From positions 15,500,954-15,564,953 of the forward strand of contig CM067543.1 of assembly GCA_034509755.1 (NCBI GenBank): a DNA stretch of 64,000 nucleotides, given 5' to 3'. A program made the translations under genes and the position numbers. The notes below the pieces were generated by a model. It was not told the origin of the DNA. It worked only from the letters and a program-made list of their open reading frames with translations, and searched no databases. Origin of the DNA: Anisodus tanguticus (Eukaryota; Streptophyta; Magnoliopsida; Solanales; Solanaceae). Of the stretch, positions 9,884 to 21,540 are shown piece after piece; the stretch's first letter is position 1; each line of letters begins with the position of its first letter.

Positions 9884-11866
9884 ATGGTTTCAGACTCCGA
9901 TTCTTATGATGAACTCGTGGGGGAACGAGCCACCACTATTTAACTCCCACCACTTCAAGTAAATGCAAGTTTCCACCTCCACACCACTCTATTACACCTA
10001 CTCAGCACCAATGGCTTATTTGGTGGTCTTGCAACCGATGACCCAAATAAGTACCTTCGGAATATCCTTGGGGTGTGCTCTACCAATCATCAACCCAACA
10101 TCTCAAGTGAGGCCATCAAGTTAAAGCTCTTTCCGTTCTCTCTCACGGGAAGGCCACTGCTTGGAAGGATGATCTTATGGCCGGTTCGATCACAACATGA
10201 GCGGAATTGACCGATGCATTCCTCAAGAAGTATTTCCCTCCATCCTGGATGTTGAAACTCCTTGATGAAATCAACAACTTTTGTCAATTTCCTAATAAGC
10301 CACTTCATGAGGCTTGGACTCAGTTTAAAAAGAAGGTTAAAAGTTGTCCAAAGCATGTGTTGCCAGATAGTGTACTTCTCCAAATATTTTATAGGTCACT
10401 TGACTCGATCAACAAGTCAGTGGCGAACAATATAGTAGAGGGGTCCATCATGGACAATTCATACTATATGATGAGTGCTATACTCGATAAGCTAACTGTA
10501 ATAAATTAAGCTTGGCGTACTAGAGAAGCGGAAGTGGTTGGAGGAAGTTTTTCCACATATTTATTGTCTAGAGAGGCGATTAGGATGGAAGAAAATAGAG
10601 ATGAAACAATGGTGAAATTGATCACGCAAATGGATCTTCTTATGAAACATGTCATGTGAGTGAGATCTAAGAAGGTTAATGCGGCTGGGTCATGTGAAGG
10701 GGGCTCACCGGAAGAACAATGCTACCAAGTTCTTGATGAAGAGGCTCATTTCATGAACAATCAAGAGAGGGAAGGGGGGGGGGGGGTTCCGACCTAACTA
10801 CCAAGGTCCTAACCAAGGGACTTGGCAGCAAGGCCAAGGGAATCAAGGTTAGAATAATGAGCAAAAAGGCTCAAATTGGGGGAACAACAACCAAGATGGC
10901 AATAATTACAACAATCATCGAAGCAACAATCCCTATGTTTCATAGAACGATAGCCAAAAACTATCGAACCAACCATCCATTAGTGACCCCACTAGTTCCA
11001 AGATAAAAGATATGCTCTCCAATGTATTACGCAAAGTTGAATCAGTTGAGACCTGCGTCAAAAAGGTGAAGTATGATATGAAGAGTATGCAGGATGGCAT
11101 GAGTACTGTGGGGAAAGTGGTGAGTTATCATTCCACTTCCAGCAAGCAATTAGAGTTCCAACTTAGCCAAATTTTGGCTACCCTCAACTAACGAAAAAAA
11201 AAACACTCCCTAGTGACACGGTGACGAATCTAAGAAACAATGGTGATCATGCTTGTAAAACCATTATTACTAGGAGTGGAACAATACTTGGGGGAGGTAG
11301 GTTAGTGAATGAAGAAGAGATTGTTGATGATGAAGCACCTATTGTTTAACCTATAATAGTTGATGAAAAGATTGTTGCTAACAAAAAACAGGCTAGTATT
11401 AAAGGATGATATGAAGAGTTTGTGGGATGGCATGAGTACTATAGGGCAAGTGGTGAGTTCTGATTCCACTTCCATCAAGCAATTACAATCCCAACTTAGC
11501 CAAATTTTGGATACCCTCAACAAAAGAAAAAAAGGTACACTCCCTATGACACAATGGTAAATCCAATAAAAATGGTGATCATGCTTGTAAAGCCATTACT
11601 ACTAAGAGTGGAAATGTACTTGGGGGAGATAAGTTGGTGAATGAAGAAGAGATTGTTGTTGATGAAGCACCTATTATTGAACCTATAGTGGTTGATGAAG
11701 AGATTGTTAGTAACAAAAAGCAGGCTAGTATTGAAAATTCCATTGTCATTTAAGAATAACTTGCAAAAGATGAAATCCTGGAAGTAATGACACCTATTCT
11801 AAATCTACCACATCCGTTTACTCAAAGGCTAGCAAAAAAAGGGATGCTGGGAAGTTTATTAATAAA
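9884..11866 (+). pseudogene. Element B gag (Athila type), with internal tandem duplication
   Basis: The start at 9884 gives MVSDSDSYDELVGERATT and meets a stop near 9941. The core lies at 10207-10506: LTDAFLKKYFPP, INNFCQFPNKPLHEAWTQF, KKKVKSCPKH, then a YRSLDSINKSV segment. This is the Athila capsid fold seen in element C (24917-24246). A TGA at about 10198 and a TAA at 10507 interrupt it. A run of 13 G (10774-10786) falls where C reads Gly-Gly-Gly and shifts the frame. An Asn/Gln-rich stretch follows (10800-10960). A 333-bp unit is duplicated in tandem at 11075-11740. No zinc knuckle is visible. Confidence 0.82.
11075..11740 (+). repeat. Tandem duplication of about 333 bp in gag of element B
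   Basis: The block beginning GATATGAAGAGT at 11075 recurs at 11408. Matching landmarks follow at the same offset: GCATGAGTACT, CAATTAGAGT/CAATTACAAT, CTAGGAGTGG/CTAAGAGTGG, GAAGAAGAGATTGTTG and CAGGCTAGTATT. Element C has a single copy. The offset equals 111 codons, so the duplication was frame-preserving. The copies have since diverged. Confidence 0.85.
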
Positions 11867-12573
11867 TTGAAGCAACTCTCTATTGACATTCCATTGGTTG
11901 AAGCACATGAACAAATGCCAGTCTATGAGAATTTTATGAAATGTCTTGTTACCAAGAAAAGGCAATCTATCTTTGAGACAATGGATGTGATGCATCATTG
12001 TAGTGTAATTTTCACCAAAGCACTAGTTCAAAAGAAGGAGGACCCCAGAGCATTCACTATTCCATACACCATTGGGGCATATAGGTTTGCAAAAGCCATG
12101 TGTGATCTTGGTGCAAACATCAATTTGATGTCACTTGCAATTTTCAATAAGTTGTGTTTGGGTACTCCCCATCCCATAACTATGAGGTTACTTATGGCTG
12201 ATCATATCGTTAAATGGCCGGTTGGTATTTTTTTTATGTCCTTGTTCGTGTGGATGGATTTATATTTTCGACCGGCTTTGTAATTTTGAATTGTGAGATG
12301 AATTTTGAAGTTCTCATAATCTTGGGATAACCATTCTTAGCCATGGGAAAAGCTCTTGTTGATGTTGAGAGGGGTGACCTAAAATGCCGGATAAACAATA
12401 AAGAGATCACATTCCATATTTGCAAGTCACTGAAACAACTGATGGACATGAGTGTGGTGTCAGTTATTGATACTATAGATAAATCCGTGGAGACTACCGT
12501 TGCAAATGAGTATGTTGGTGAAGTATTGGCGGTAGTGTTAATGTATTATAATGGGGAGAACTATGAAGAATTT
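11867..12573 (+). pseudogene. Element B aspartic protease and downstream linker
   Basis: Starting at 11867 the protein reads MKQLSIDIPLVEAHEQMP and reaches the protease loop AMCDLGANINLM (Asp codon 12104-12106). That is the Athila-type DLGAS signature with Ser changed to Asn. The frame ends near 12283 and resumes at 12343 with MGKALVDVERGDLKCRI, the conserved C-terminal half of this protease region. The linker ends ENYEEFE at about 12573, where the protein jumps straight to pre-integrase sequence. In element C the same linker runs on into an RT. Confidence 0.82.
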
Positions 12574-13828
12574 GAGAACTATCATGCGAGTGACATTATG
12601 CCAAGTGATCTCACTACCCATCAAAATAGACAGTTCTTGAGTGATGTCCGAAAGTTTTATTGGGATGAGCCCTATCATTTTTGAGTTTGCACCGACAACT
12701 TGATAATAAGGTATATTCCCGAGGTTGACATGAAACACATACTTAAATCTTGCCATTGATCTCCCGTTAGTGGTCACCATAGTAGTGCAAGGACCGCGGC
12801 GAAAGTCCTTCAAAGTGGTTACTATTGGCCAACCATCCATCAAGATGCTTATGACTTTGTGAAAGAGTGTAATCAATGTCAAAGGCATGGGAGCATCTAA
12901 AGAAAGAAAGAGCTACCTTTGACACTGATTTTTGAAGTTGAGTTATTTGATGTGTGGGGATTTGACATTATTGGCCCATTTGTGAGTTACTATAGAAATA
13001 AATATATCCTTGTGGTGGTTGACTACGTGTCAAAAAGGGTGGAGGCCATAGCGCTTTCAAACAATGAAGGAAAGAGTGTCACCGCATTCTTGAAAAAGTA
13101 CATCTTCTCGAGGTTTGGTACTCCTAGGACTATCATTAGCAATGAGGGTTCACATTTTTGAAATAGATTGTTCAAATCTCTTCTTGAGAAGTATGTAGTA
13201 AAATAGAAGGTTTCTACTCCCTATCATCCTCAAATGAGTGGGCAAGTGGAAGTTTTGAATAGTGTGATTAAAAGCATCCTATCCAAGAAGGTAAATGTCA
13301 CAAGAATTGATTGGTCACAGAAGTTAGACATACCAGATTTCTTTTAAGACTCCAATTAGCATATTTCCATATAGGTTGGTGTTTGGTAAATCTTGTCATC
13401 TCTCGGTTGAGCTTGAGAATAAAGCCATGTGGGCCTTCCGAAAATTGAATCTTAATTAGAGTGATGCCTCGAACTTGAGAGTAGAGCAATTTAATGAGAT
13501 TGATGAATTCTGCCTTAAAGCATATGAGAGTTCGGCACATTACAAGATACGAATGAAGCACTTCCATGACAAGAAGATCTTGAATAAAGAGTTCAACCTA
13601 ATGGATCATGTGTTGTTGTTCAACTCAAGACTACGGTTGTTTCCCAAAAAGTTGAAGTCCAAGTGGTCGGGACCTTTTGAGGTCACACAAGTATTTCCCT
13701 ATAGTGCCATAGAGATTGCTTGCCCAAGTGGGAATCGTATCAAAGTGAACGGGAAAATAGTAAAGTATTACTTGGGGGAACCAAATGAAGTGAAGATAAT
13801 TAAGATGATCTACCTTAATGAGCCTTGA
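12574..13828 (+). pseudogene. Element B integrase, joined in frame to the protease linker; second catalytic Asp is Asn
   Basis: From NYHASDIMPSDLTT (12577) the sequence matches the segment that in element C lies after RNase H (21060-21000). The H2C2 zinc region follows (HSSARTAAKVL, YYWPTIHQDAYDFV, CNQCQ), then the core: Asp in GFDIIGP (12964-12966), IISNEGSHF where the second catalytic Asp is Asn (13141-13143), and Glu in SGQVEVLN (about 13244-13264). Stops fall at 12682, 13159 and 13204. The C-terminal domain is open from 13475 to 13828 (KSKWSGPFEVTQVFP) and has no chromodomain. Confidence 0.85.
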
Positions 13829-15387
13829 AAAATAGTAACAACATCGTGCCACAACATAAAATTAGGTACTTCTTGGGAGGCAACCCAAGTTCTTGCTTTT
13901 TGTTGTTTTAATATTTGTTTGAGTGTGTAGAATGCAAAGTTACAGGAAAAACTGAAGCAGAAGAGTGCTTAGAGCAACCAAAACATGAAAATTGAGCATG
14001 AGAATTGAAAAAATTGTTGAAGAAAAAAATGTCAGGTTTGTGGAGTGTATACGATGCTGCATTCTCTGAATGCAGCAACATTTTACATTGCATATTACCT
14101 CCACAAAACTCCAGTGAGCATGGTAAAATTGATGAGATTGCGGCTTGATTGTGATGCCACATTCCAAATGCGGAGCACTATGTAGTCGCATACTTCTAAT
14201 TGTCATTGAAATAAGTAAATGGCAAATACGAAGAGAATGTGATGTTGCATTCCTAGTTTGCAGTCGCATTCTCAACGCATCCCTGACAAGGTACTTAAGG
14301 TCAATTTGAAATTCAATTTCCCACTTTCTTTCAAGAACTCAACCATTACACTACCCATCTCTCTAAATCGACAGTTTTTGGTGTGAATCTCGCATAGACC
14401 GACATTAAGTAGCAGTTTGACACCAAGATCCTTCAATTTCATCCTCCAAGTTTTATATATTTCACCATCACCTAGTCTCCAATCAACTACAAGGTATGTC
14501 AATTCTTGCCCTTAATTCCTCGATATACACTTGATGATTGACTGGGTAAGCATAATCTGTGGAGTATTTCGGTGTTATTGTTGATTTTGATTAAGAATGT
14601 GCCCGATTTAAATGTTAATATTTTGCGGGATACCTAAAAGGGGCTATGGGTATCTAGGATTAGATGAAATTGGGAGATTATTTGAAATTGTTAAAATTAA
14701 TTGATTGATTCCGAGTTGGTGTGTGAAACTTGTGCATGTATATGATGATTTGAATTCCCCGATGATGGATGCTTGACAACTTTCTTAAGGAGAATTGGTC
14801 GTGGGTGTGCGTATTTGGGGGTGATGTTGATTATCGTACTTAAAATGGTGTTTTGATCTCTATTAAGGGTGGAAAAAATAGTTAGGGGTGGGTTTGGGTT
14901 GATTTTCATGAAAAAGTAAAACCACCATTGATGATTAGGGAAGACGATGGAAATTCTACATCGCATACACTGTATGGGACCACATTTGCATTGCTTTCCT
15001 CTTGGATGATTGGTAGTCCAGTCACCTAATTGCAGGAGTATGCGATTCAAACGTGTCATCGCATTCTACGTCGTATACTCCATTACCAATTAGATAGTAA
15101 AGTCACAAAAATGGAAGACTTTGCGATGGCTATGCAACCACTGCATATTATGTATGCGGTGTTGAACTCAGTGAATGCAACCGCATTTCACTCAGTACAG
15201 TGCCGCATACTCTTTATGTGGTGCCGCATACACGTCGCATACTGCCAAAATTGGACATTTTTCTATTTTCTCCTATTCCTTTGCGAATTGTAGTTTCTTT
15301 TTAAATGCTTTTGATAATATAACAAAAATAAAAATATATTATGCTTTTGTTTTTACATTTCGGTATTAATATTGCTCTCTTTGCAGA
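13829..15387 (+). other. Element B spacer between pol and 3' ORF
   Basis: Non-coding in all frames as far as I can judge. It starts with a segment shared with element C (TTGGGAGGCAACCCAAG near 13874, inverted near 19722). It contains many imperfect TGCG...CGCA motifs at 14050-14280 and 14950-15245. Long untranslated stretches between pol and the env-like ORF are normal for Athila-type elements. Confidence 0.6.
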
Positions 15388-17055
15388 ATGATTCTAGGAA
15401 AAGTTGTTGCTAAGAGAAATACTTGCAAGGATGTGCCAAGAGCAGAGAAAAAGAGAAAGGCGCCCACTCCTTCGAAGGACCCAGAGGAGTGGACCCACGT
15501 GGAAAGCAGTCCACTTCGCCCTCCCAGCTTCATTTTCCATCTCAGGTTGTAGGGGATAGTAATGTGACCCCTTAGGCATTGAGACAAGAGATGGAGAATT
15601 GGATTAGAATGAAAGATGACATTAGGTTCAAGGATGAGGGAGTGAAGGAACACTTTGACAATAAGCGTACCTTCAATGTTGAGAAGCAAACGAGCCTCAG
15701 AGGCTTGCAAGATTCATTCCCCCAGATCCTCGAGCAAATGAAAAAGAGGAACTGAATGGTCTTCACAAAACCTCCTGGAGACTTTATACCCATAATAGTG
15801 AGGGAATTCTATGCGAGCTTGGGTGTTCCAATGGGGAAGAAGAAACAATATTTGGGTGGTTGACATATTCGTGGGGTAACAGTGCCGGTATTACCTGAAG
15901 GAATAAATTCCATTTATTTTGGAAATAGTGGTACCCCGCATAGAGAATATGAAGAAATGATTCGCCTCGAGAACATTGAGAGCCAACGGGTATGGTTGGC
16001 TGACGTTATAGCAACTCCGAGCACCACACCACCATGGATTCACCCCCGCACATCGATTCAGAAGGCGAGCCTCAACATTGAGGCCAAATTTTGGTTGACT
16101 TTCATTAGTAGCTAGTTCTAGCCTTCACAAAATGAGATGTTAGTGGGCCTACCAAAGGCAGTCCTTCTCGGATGTATCATGATAGGGGTCTATCTTAATA
16201 TGGGTAGGATCATTTACTATCACATTATTGACAGATCTTGGCAGACGACGAGATCTTTACCGTTCCCCTACTTGATCACAACTATATGCCGGAAGTACAA
16301 TGTTCTTATTTTTCGGTGGGTGGATAGAGATTGCACACCCACAGGTTTTGTAAATATACTTAAGGTAGAGAATGATGAGAATCCGGAGAAAAAAAAGAAA
16401 AAAATGAGTGTGTAGTCGGTTGATTTGATTGCGAGATTTGAAGAGATGGCCCAGCCTACCACCACTATCATGCCTACACCATCTGGTGCTTCTACTGGTG
16501 TTGCTTCTTCTAGCATAGATATAGGGCCCACCTCCACTGGTACCCATCCTACCACTTCTGCAGTACTACCTCAAGGCGTCAAGCCCTCTTCTGTAGCAGA
16601 TTTCTAGACTATGGCATGCACCGTGGGTACAGTGGATTCAATAGTTTCAAACTTCAGCAAGATAATTCCAGACATGATCAATGCCGCAGTTGCTGAGGCT
16701 AACAAAGAGTTGAGAGAGTGGGTAGATGGGCTTGAGAATGAGTTAATGAGGTGGAGACTGGTAATATTGAGAGTATGGAAAGTGTATGGACCTTGCCCAA
16801 CTTTAGACTAAGTTTCGTACCTTGCACACTCTATTATTTACAACTATGGGTACTAAGATGGGACTCCTAGATGAGAGTGTTCTGACAGAGACTATGGAGT
16901 GTAGCCCTAAGAGAGGGGCTCCCGAGGATGATGGAGATAATTTGGGAGGTGACGCGGGTGATAATCAGGAGGCCTATGTGACTTTGGATGATTTTGAGCC
17001 TCTTCCTGACATACTGGATGAGACACTTCAAACAGGGATAGTTATGTCATTTTAG
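15388..17055 (+). pseudogene. Element B 3' ORF in the env-like position (plant-transposon-type protein)
   Basis: The start at 15388 (MILGKVVAKRNTCKDVPRAE) is followed by shifted frames with FREFYASLGVPMGKKKQ near 15805. The best-kept core is at 15882-16415: EEMIRLENIESQRVWLAD, NIEAKFWLTFIS, LLGCIMIGVYLNMGRIIYYH, YNVLIFRWVDRDCTPTGF. This resembles the conserved 'putative plant transposon protein' domain carried by Athila 3' ORFs. A Ser/Thr-rich stretch (16425-16600) and a possible coiled coil (AAVAEANKELREWVDGLENE, near 16680) follow. I see no signal peptide or convincing membrane anchor, so calling it an envelope protein would be unsupported. Confidence 0.65.
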
Positions 17056-19004
17056 ACACAGTATCATGGTTCTCGTACTAATAAAAAGTTGGAGAGAGAC
17101 TTCTAAGAGGCTCATAAGCCCTCATTGATTGACCTAGATATAAAACGGAAGAATGGTATCAAGGCCCCTCTTCCACCTACTGAGGGTGCTAGTTCTTCTC
17201 ATTCCCAGGCTTCTATAACCACTCTACTAGATGATGCTATTTCTCCTACTCCACCCTCCAAGATTGATTTAGCTTTTTCTTATGCGGCTTGACATGATGC
17301 TTGATGCGTTCAGGACTGCTCACCTCTTTTTTATTATATTTTGGTGCATTGAGGACAATGCAGGATCTTTTTAGTTGGGGGTGGGTTACTTGTATATTCG
17401 TGGGTGGGAGTTGGATTCTGATACTTGTGATTACTTTGGTTTGTAAATATTTAACTATTCAGATGTTTGATGTTTTATTTGTTTTATTAGTATGTTGACA
17501 TTTCTCTCACATTTTTCGTTAGTATTTTCATTTTATTTTTGTGTGTTTTGCCCATGTGTCGTGGTATTAACTATATCTTTGATTTTCTTAGTCGTGGTTA
17601 TTTTTCCAAGGATGTTATTGGTCTTTTGAACCCGGTATTTTTAGGTAGTATTGAGTTGCTTTTCCCAATGATGGATAGTTGGGAAATTTCTTAAGGGAAT
17701 CAATACTTTTGGTATGTCATTGTGACTTGTGTGGTACCAATACATTGAGATGTGTGCATGTAAGATTGATACATCTCCAAAAACTTCAAAACTTCAAAAA
17801 ATGGGGGTTTAAAGGATAAGATTGATCGATTGACAACATTTGGCTCATTGTGTTACTTTTGGATACCATTTATAAGTTTGCACTAATTAAGTTTATATTG
17901 AAGTCAATTGCTCATCTTTCAATAATGCATGTTCCATGTGTGGCGAGCTTTGTGCAAATTGGCTTTTGTACTTGCTTGTGTCTACTAGAACTTGCCCGGT
18001 CAGTCTAACGAATCTCATCTTGAGGATGGTTGTTGGAGAAATGAACTTAGGCATTCTTTGTTTGTTTAACATGCAACTCTTCTTACCTACCAAAGCATAA
18101 AGTTTATCCCTAGTTAGCCCTTTTGAGCATGGATCATTTCTTTGTGACCACATTATAAGTCGTAACCTTTTTGACATCTAACCAATTTTGAACACATCCT
18201 TCCTTGATCTTGAAGTATCAACTTAGGCTTTTAGCCTATGTTGGGGGTGATAATTCATGTGAATAAGGTAAGAAGATCAATTTAGGTTTTTAGCCTAAGT
18301 TGGGGGTGAGATGCCAAGTGTGTGAAGGAAACAGTTAGTGGTGTAGTTGTTCAGAGGACCCCTTGTTTAAAAAAAAGTAGAAAAGAAACAAAAGATGGTG
18401 TTTGTTTTTATGTGTTACTTGTGACAAAATAATGAGGGGAATCGTTGAATAGAAGTTTGGAAATAAAAGTGGCATCATAAGGAGGAATAATCTTGCAAAG
18501 GTGAGAAAAAGGGAAAGAAGCAAAGAGAAATCAAACAAATGTCCCCAAAATGAATAGATGTGTATACTTCAAGGAAGGTGTAGTCACTTCATATCCAAAT
18601 GAGTATCCTACCCTACCCTAAGCCTACATTACAACCGAAAAAGTCCTTAGAGATCTCCAAATGATTATCCTTGAGTTAGAATTGAAAGAAAGTAAGGGAA
18701 AACTTATGGTTTGATACTTGTTGCACTTAAGATTCTCTGTTGAATGTGAACAAGAGAGTGGTAACCTCTAGTCACACTTTGAGGCTTGTGTTTGCCTTAT
18801 CGTTCTATCTAATGCAATTCTGTGAAAAATGAGATGTGGTTTTGCTAAGTCAAGAAGCATGTTATATTCTCATTATTGGTACCAAACGACAGTCATATGC
18901 ATCCATCATGTTAGTGGTCAAGTCTTGTGTAAGTCAAGTCTTTCGTCTTGACTCTTTGTTTGTGGCATTGTTTGAGGACAAGAAAAAGGTTAAGTTAAAG
19001 GTGT
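17056..19004 (+). other. Element B 3' untranslated region with G-rich tracts before the LTR
   Basis: AT-rich and non-coding. It has TGCATTGAGGACAATGCAGG and TTAGTTGGGGGTGGG near 17343-17386, and TTGGGGGTGA at 18240 and 18301. It ends TTTGAGGACAAGAAAAAGG before the LTR start at 19005. The purine-rich tracts are candidate polypurine primers for plus-strand DNA synthesis. The one nearest the LTR is the natural choice but is degraded. Confidence 0.55.
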
Positions 19005-19540
19005 TGATAAGTCGTGAGTTTTCGGATTATTAGCACTCACTCCTTATACTTTTAGATGTCTTTTAAGTGAGTTTACTCTTTATTTATTTTGTTTTTGTAT
19101 GTTTTAAGGTATTTGAAGCTTAAGGAATAAAAGGGGAACAAAATAGTAAAAAAAGCCCAGAAATGCACTGAATGCGGAGATGCAAACCTTGTATACGGAG
19201 GCAAGGGGACCGCAAACTTGGAACATAAGAGTTGACAAAATCAAGAACTATGCGATGAGTATGAGACACTGCAAACTCTCATATGCGGTCGCATACTCTT
19301 GAGGAAATCAACTAGTGAGCTAAATGAAAAGGGCTGAAATGCAACGCAAATGCGACATCGCATAACCCTTATGTGATCGCATACCTAGAGCTTAGACGAA
19401 ACCAAGAAATATGAAATGTGGTGACTCTTAAAGTATACGACTGCATCCTGAAGAATGTTGTACCGCAAACACGCTGCATACTGAGTGGGGAGAAATCTAG
19501 GTAGGAGAATGCGATCACAAACTCCTTGTGCGGCCGCATT
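19005..19540 (+). repeat. Truncated 3' LTR of element B (U3 only)
   Basis: It begins TGATAAGTCGTGAG, the same LTR start that ends element C at 32556 in the opposite orientation. It follows the U3, including AGAATGTTGTACCGCAAAC near 19450 and GGTAGGAGAATGCGATCAC near 19500. At about 19520-19545 it changes into the post-pol spacer of element C on the other strand. R and U5 are absent. Confidence 0.78.
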
Positions 19541-19777
19541 TAGAGAATGTGGCATCGCATACATTCCTTAAACCTCGCATTTTAGGCTTCAACACATTTT
19601 TCAATTCCCATGCTCAAATTTTCAAGTTTTGGTTAATCTAAGCACTCTTCCGTTTCTGTTTTCCCTGTAACTTTGCATCCTACACACTCAAACAAACAAT
19701 AAAAAGAAAGCAAAAAACTTGGGTTGCCTCCCAAGAAGCGCCTAATTTTACGTCACGGAATGACGTTGTTAACACTT
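19541..19777 (-). other. Element C post-pol spacer
   Basis: Inverted copy of the 13829-14110 spacer of element B: TCTAAGCACTCTTCC, then GGGTTGCCTCCCAAGAAG at 19721. No coding signal. It is cut at its left end by the truncated LTR of B, so the 3' ORF of C is missing. Confidence 0.7.
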
Positions 19778-20992
19778 TCAAGGCTCATTGAAGTAGATCA
19801 CCTCAATTATCTTCACTTTATTTGGTTCTCCCAAGTAATGCTTCACTCTTTGCCCGTTCACTTTGATATGATTCCCACTCAGGCAAGCAATCACTATGGC
19901 ACCATGGGGAAACACTTGTGTGACCTCAAAAGGTCCCGACCACTTAGACTTCAACTTCCCAGAAAACAACCATAGTCTTGAGTTGAACAACAACACACGA
20001 TCCCTTGATTTAAACTCTCTCTTTAAGATCTTCTTGTCATGGAAATGCTTCATTCAGGCCTTGTAAAGTGTCAAACTCGCATATGCTTTGATGTGGAATT
20101 CATTCATCTCATTCAATTACTCCACTCTCAAGTTTAAGGCATCACTCCAATCATGATTCAATTTATTCAAACCCACATGGCTTTATGCTCAAGCTCAACG
20201 GGGAGATGACAAGTTTTAACAAACACCAACCTATATGGCAATATGCCAATTGGAGTCTTAAAATCAATCTGGTATGCGTAAAGTCCATCATCCAACTTTC
20301 GTGACCAATCGATTCTTGTGACATTGACCTTCTTGGATAGGATGTTTTTAATCTCCCTATTCAGAACTTCCACTTGCCCACTCATTTGAGGATGATAGGG
20401 AGTAGAAACCTTGTGTTTTACTCCATACTTCTCAAGAAGAGCTTTGAACAATCTATTTCAAAAATGTGAACCCCCATTCTCATGATTGCCCTAAGAGTAC
20501 CAAACCTCGAGAAGATGTACTTTTTCAAGAATGCAGTGACACTCTTTCCTTCATTGGTTGGAAGCGCTACGGCCTACACCCATTTTGACACGTAGTCAAC
20601 CACCATAAGGATATATTTATTTCTATAGGAACTCACAAATGGGCCCATAAAGTCAATGCCCCACACATCAAACAACTCAACTTTAAGAATCAGTGTCAAA
20701 GGTAGCTCATGCTTCCTTGACATGGCCCATGCCCTTGACATTGATCGCACTCTTTCACAAAAGCATAAGCATCTTGATGGATGGTTGGCCAATAGTAACC
20801 ACTTTGAAGGACTTTTACTGTAGTCCTTGCACTACTATGGTGACCACCAACAGGAGATGAATGGCAAGCTTTAAGTATGGGTATCATGTCAACCTCGGGA
20901 ATACACCTTATTATCATATTGTCAGCGCAAACCTGAAAAAAATAGGGCTCATCTAAATAAAACTTCCGGAGATCACCCAAGAACTTTTTCTT
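19778..20992 (-). pseudogene. Element C integrase
   Basis: Reading leftwards from 20980: the zinc region (HHSSARTTVKVLQSGYYWP, CDQCQ), the core starting DVWGIDFMGPF with the first Asp, a stop in the YVSKWV segment (near 20573), and a damaged second-Asp segment near 20480-20500. Then comes GQVEVLNREIKN with the Glu (20451-20167), and the C-terminal KSKWSGPFEVTQVFP domain (20053-19781) ending at a natural stop. The order and wording match element B and have no chromodomain, as expected for Athila. At least four stops or shifts disable it. Confidence 0.85.
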
Positions 20993-21540
20993 TTAATTGG
21001 TAGTGAGATCACTTGGCATAATGTCACTCGCATGATAGTTAGCAAAATAGGCATACCATGGAATCATGTCATGTGGTCCTGCCATTACATACTCATCCGG
21101 AAATAAATCATTCACCTTAAACCCATTACTTGACTTCCCCCCATCTTCAAGTCTTGACAAGTGATCCGCTACTTGGTTTTCACATCCCTTCCTATCTTTC
21201 ACCACAAAATAGAACTCTTGCAAAAGTATGACCCAACGTATCAATCTAGGATTTGCAACTTTCTTAGACATGAGATAACGAAGAGCCGTATGATCGGTGT
21301 GCACAATAACATGAGTCCCCAACAAGTAAGCTCAGAATTTCTCAAAAGCATAGACAATCACAAGTAACTCTTGCTCAGTGACAATATAGTTCATTTGCAC
21401 TCCATTGAGAGTCTTACTTGCATAATAAATGAGAAAAAAATGTGTCTCTCTTTTGGCCAAGAACATCCCCCATGGAAAACCACTAGCATCTCACATGAGT
21501 TCAAATGGCTTTGACTAATCCAGAGCAATAATGATAGGTG
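20993..21540 (-). pseudogene. Element C RNase H and tether
   Basis: The open stretch 21325-20996 reads MLGTHVIVHTDHTALRYLMS, KDRKGCENQVADHLSRLED and a tether ending NYHASDIMPSDLTTN. HTDH and the VADHLSR segment are the C-terminal RNase H landmarks of gypsy elements. The N-terminal half (21326-21540) is present in pieces with stops. This is the very segment missing from element B. Confidence 0.8.

Larger units (their letters stand above)
9202..19540 (+). mobile_element. Element B: Athila-type gypsy element, plus strand, truncated at both LTRs and lacking RT-RNase H
   Basis: Order on the plus strand: LTR 3' part (9202-9765), tRNA-Asp PBS (9771-9788), gag (9884), protease (12104), a direct junction to the pre-integrase linker (about 12574), integrase to 13828, a long spacer, a 3' ORF region (15388-17055), a second spacer, and an LTR 5' part (19005 to about 19540). 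The 5' LTR lacks its U3 and the 3' LTR lacks its R-U5. It lies head to head with the C LTR on the left and tail to tail with C on the right. Confidence 0.8.

Noticed and set aside
9884..9886. Splice acceptor upstream of B gag (TTGTTGTGTAG before the ATG)
   Set aside because: The motif is weak and the matching element C region gives no support for a spliced leader.
15388..17055. Viral-type envelope glycoprotein
   Set aside because: No signal peptide, cleavage site or membrane anchor is visible; only position supports the label.
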